A stretch of 36,120 nucleotides of DNA. Source: an uncultured Sphingomonadaceae bacterium (GTDB lineage Bacteria > Pseudomonadota > Alphaproteobacteria > Sphingomonadales > Sphingomonadaceae). Every line of letters starts with the position of its first letter. Within the stretch, counting starts at the first letter, position 1. Below, piece after piece: positions 35,531 through 36,120 of the stretch. The notes under the pieces were generated by a model, which saw only the letters and a program-made list of their open reading frames with translations, was not told the origin of the DNA and made no database searches. The stretch lies in NCBI GenBank assembly GCA_947501325.1, contig CANMVC010000009.1:1-36120 (forward strand), written 5' to 3'. The position numbers were made by a program, and so were the translations under genes.

Positions 35531-36007
35531 ATGAAAAATTGTAACGACACTACAGCAGTTTTCAAAGTAAGAGCATGGCCCGCGATATACATAACGATTG
35601 TTACATGGTTGCCACTTCTTTGGGCACTCATCCCCGCTTTATACTATGGAGAGATCAGCGAAAAGTCTATGGGCCCAGGAACACCGGGAGGACGGTTCGA
35701 TGTATCGCCTCAAGCATTTTTTATAATAATGGTGCTTTGCACAACAGTCTTTTTCTTTATAAGTTTTTTACCACTTATTCTCTGTTTTATAAGAGGGTAT
35801 TTCGTGAAATTTTCCGAAGATATGATATGCTTCAAAGGAAAGAAGTTTAATATTGAAGATATAGATAAAATAGAGTTGTCAACGTTTTTTGGTCAAGATT
35901 TTACATTCATTTTAAATAATGGACAGCGTATCTTTATGTCGTCTGGATTGAATAGAAATATAGCTGAATATATCAAAAGCCGATTTCACAAAAAAGTTAT
36001 TGGTTGA
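35531..36007 (+). CDS. Two-helix membrane protein, candidate Rhs immunity
   Basis: This 158-residue protein has two strong membrane helices (about residues 15-40, PAIYITIVTWLPLLWALIPA, and 60-90, QAFFIIMVLCTTVFFFISFL then PLILCFI) joined by a short loop, and a C-terminal domain of about 65 residues that looks beta-rich (YFVKFSEDMICFKGKKFNIE, IELSTFFGQDFTFILNNGQR), similar in style to bacterial PH-like domains fused to two helices. Its base composition is far more AT-rich than the Rhs core, as is usual for tip/immunity cassettes. It starts 21 bases after the Rhs stop on the same strand. Position, size and composition make it the likely immunity protein for the Rhs tip. No direct evidence of binding exists here. 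Confidence 0.75.
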   Translation: MKNCNDTTAVFKVRAWPAIYITIVTWLPLLWALIPALYYGEISEKSMGPGTPGGRFDVSPQAFFIIMVLCTTVFFFISFLPLILCFIRGYFVKFSEDMICFKGKKFNIEDIDKIELSTFFGQDFTFILNNGQRIFMSSGLNRNIAEYIKSRFHKKVIG

Positions 36008-36029
36008 CTAAATTGTGGAATTACGGTGA

Positions 36030-36079
36030 CAGTTTACTAAATACACTAAACTGAAGCTGCTTGTCCGTTACTGACAAGC
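36030..36079. repeat. Two consecutive perfect hairpins after the immunity gene
   Basis: CAGTTTA (36030-36036) pairs with TAAACTG (36047-36053), and five bases on GCTTGTC (36059-36065) pairs with GACAAGC (36073-36079). The first lies in the phrase ATTACGGTGACAGTTTACT, which I recall near REP-type transposase elements. Neither stem has a T run. They may mark the start of a mobile or REP-like element that continues past the window end, or serve as operon-end structures. Confidence 0.5.
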
Positions 36080-36120
36080 CTGACCTATTGTGCTGTCCAC
36101 ACCATCTTCCTAGCCTGTTG

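Noticed and set aside
1-36120. CRISPR array or complete insertion sequence
   Set aside because: No regularly spaced repeats and no transposase frame with recognisable motifs were seen.

Overview
The window looks like a chromosome segment of a sphingomonad-type alphaproteobacterium (order Sphingomonadales). Signs of this are a SciP-type (DUF1153) CtrA inhibitor, a roughly 1,560-residue NAD-specific glutamate dehydrogenase, a GlsB/YeaQ stress membrane gene behind a plausible EcfG promoter, a PAS_5-like protein, and a split Rhs locus whose cores resemble those I know from sphingomonads. The taxonomic call is inference; no rRNA is present.

Bases 1-18165 are housekeeping sequence. In order they hold pdxH and a coupled PhzF-family gene, an inverted-repeat element, a serine-hydrolase lipoprotein divergent from a small membrane protein, mnmA (minus), a weak possible gene, sciP, the GlsB/YeaQ gene, an RND efflux adaptor and permease coupled to a DUF445 protein, the large glutamate dehydrogenase (minus), a PAS protein (minus) and tRNA-Thr(CGT).

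Bases about 18166-36120 are accessory. Beside the tRNA lies a large serine recombinase lacking its N-terminal catalytic-serine segment. Next is a minus-strand cluster read from about 28.7 kb down to 20.2 kb: a 51-codon leader ORF overlapping a 968-residue protein of no family I recognise, a two-domain peptidoglycan hydrolase (GH73-like plus Amidase_3-like), a 1,200-residue membrane-embedded patatin, and a small lipoprotein. Combined attack on lipid and cell wall suggests an envelope-targeting system, and this is the best candidate for an undescribed system here. A short FimB/XerD-like tyrosine recombinase follows.

The last part is a plus-strand Rhs operon in three overlapping cistrons, each with its own Sec-type signal peptide: a Calx-beta/YD protein, an N-terminal Rhs part, and an Rhs core with a glycine-zipper-like variable tip. 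An AT-rich two-helix membrane gene follows and is the likely immunity gene. The window ends in two hairpins.
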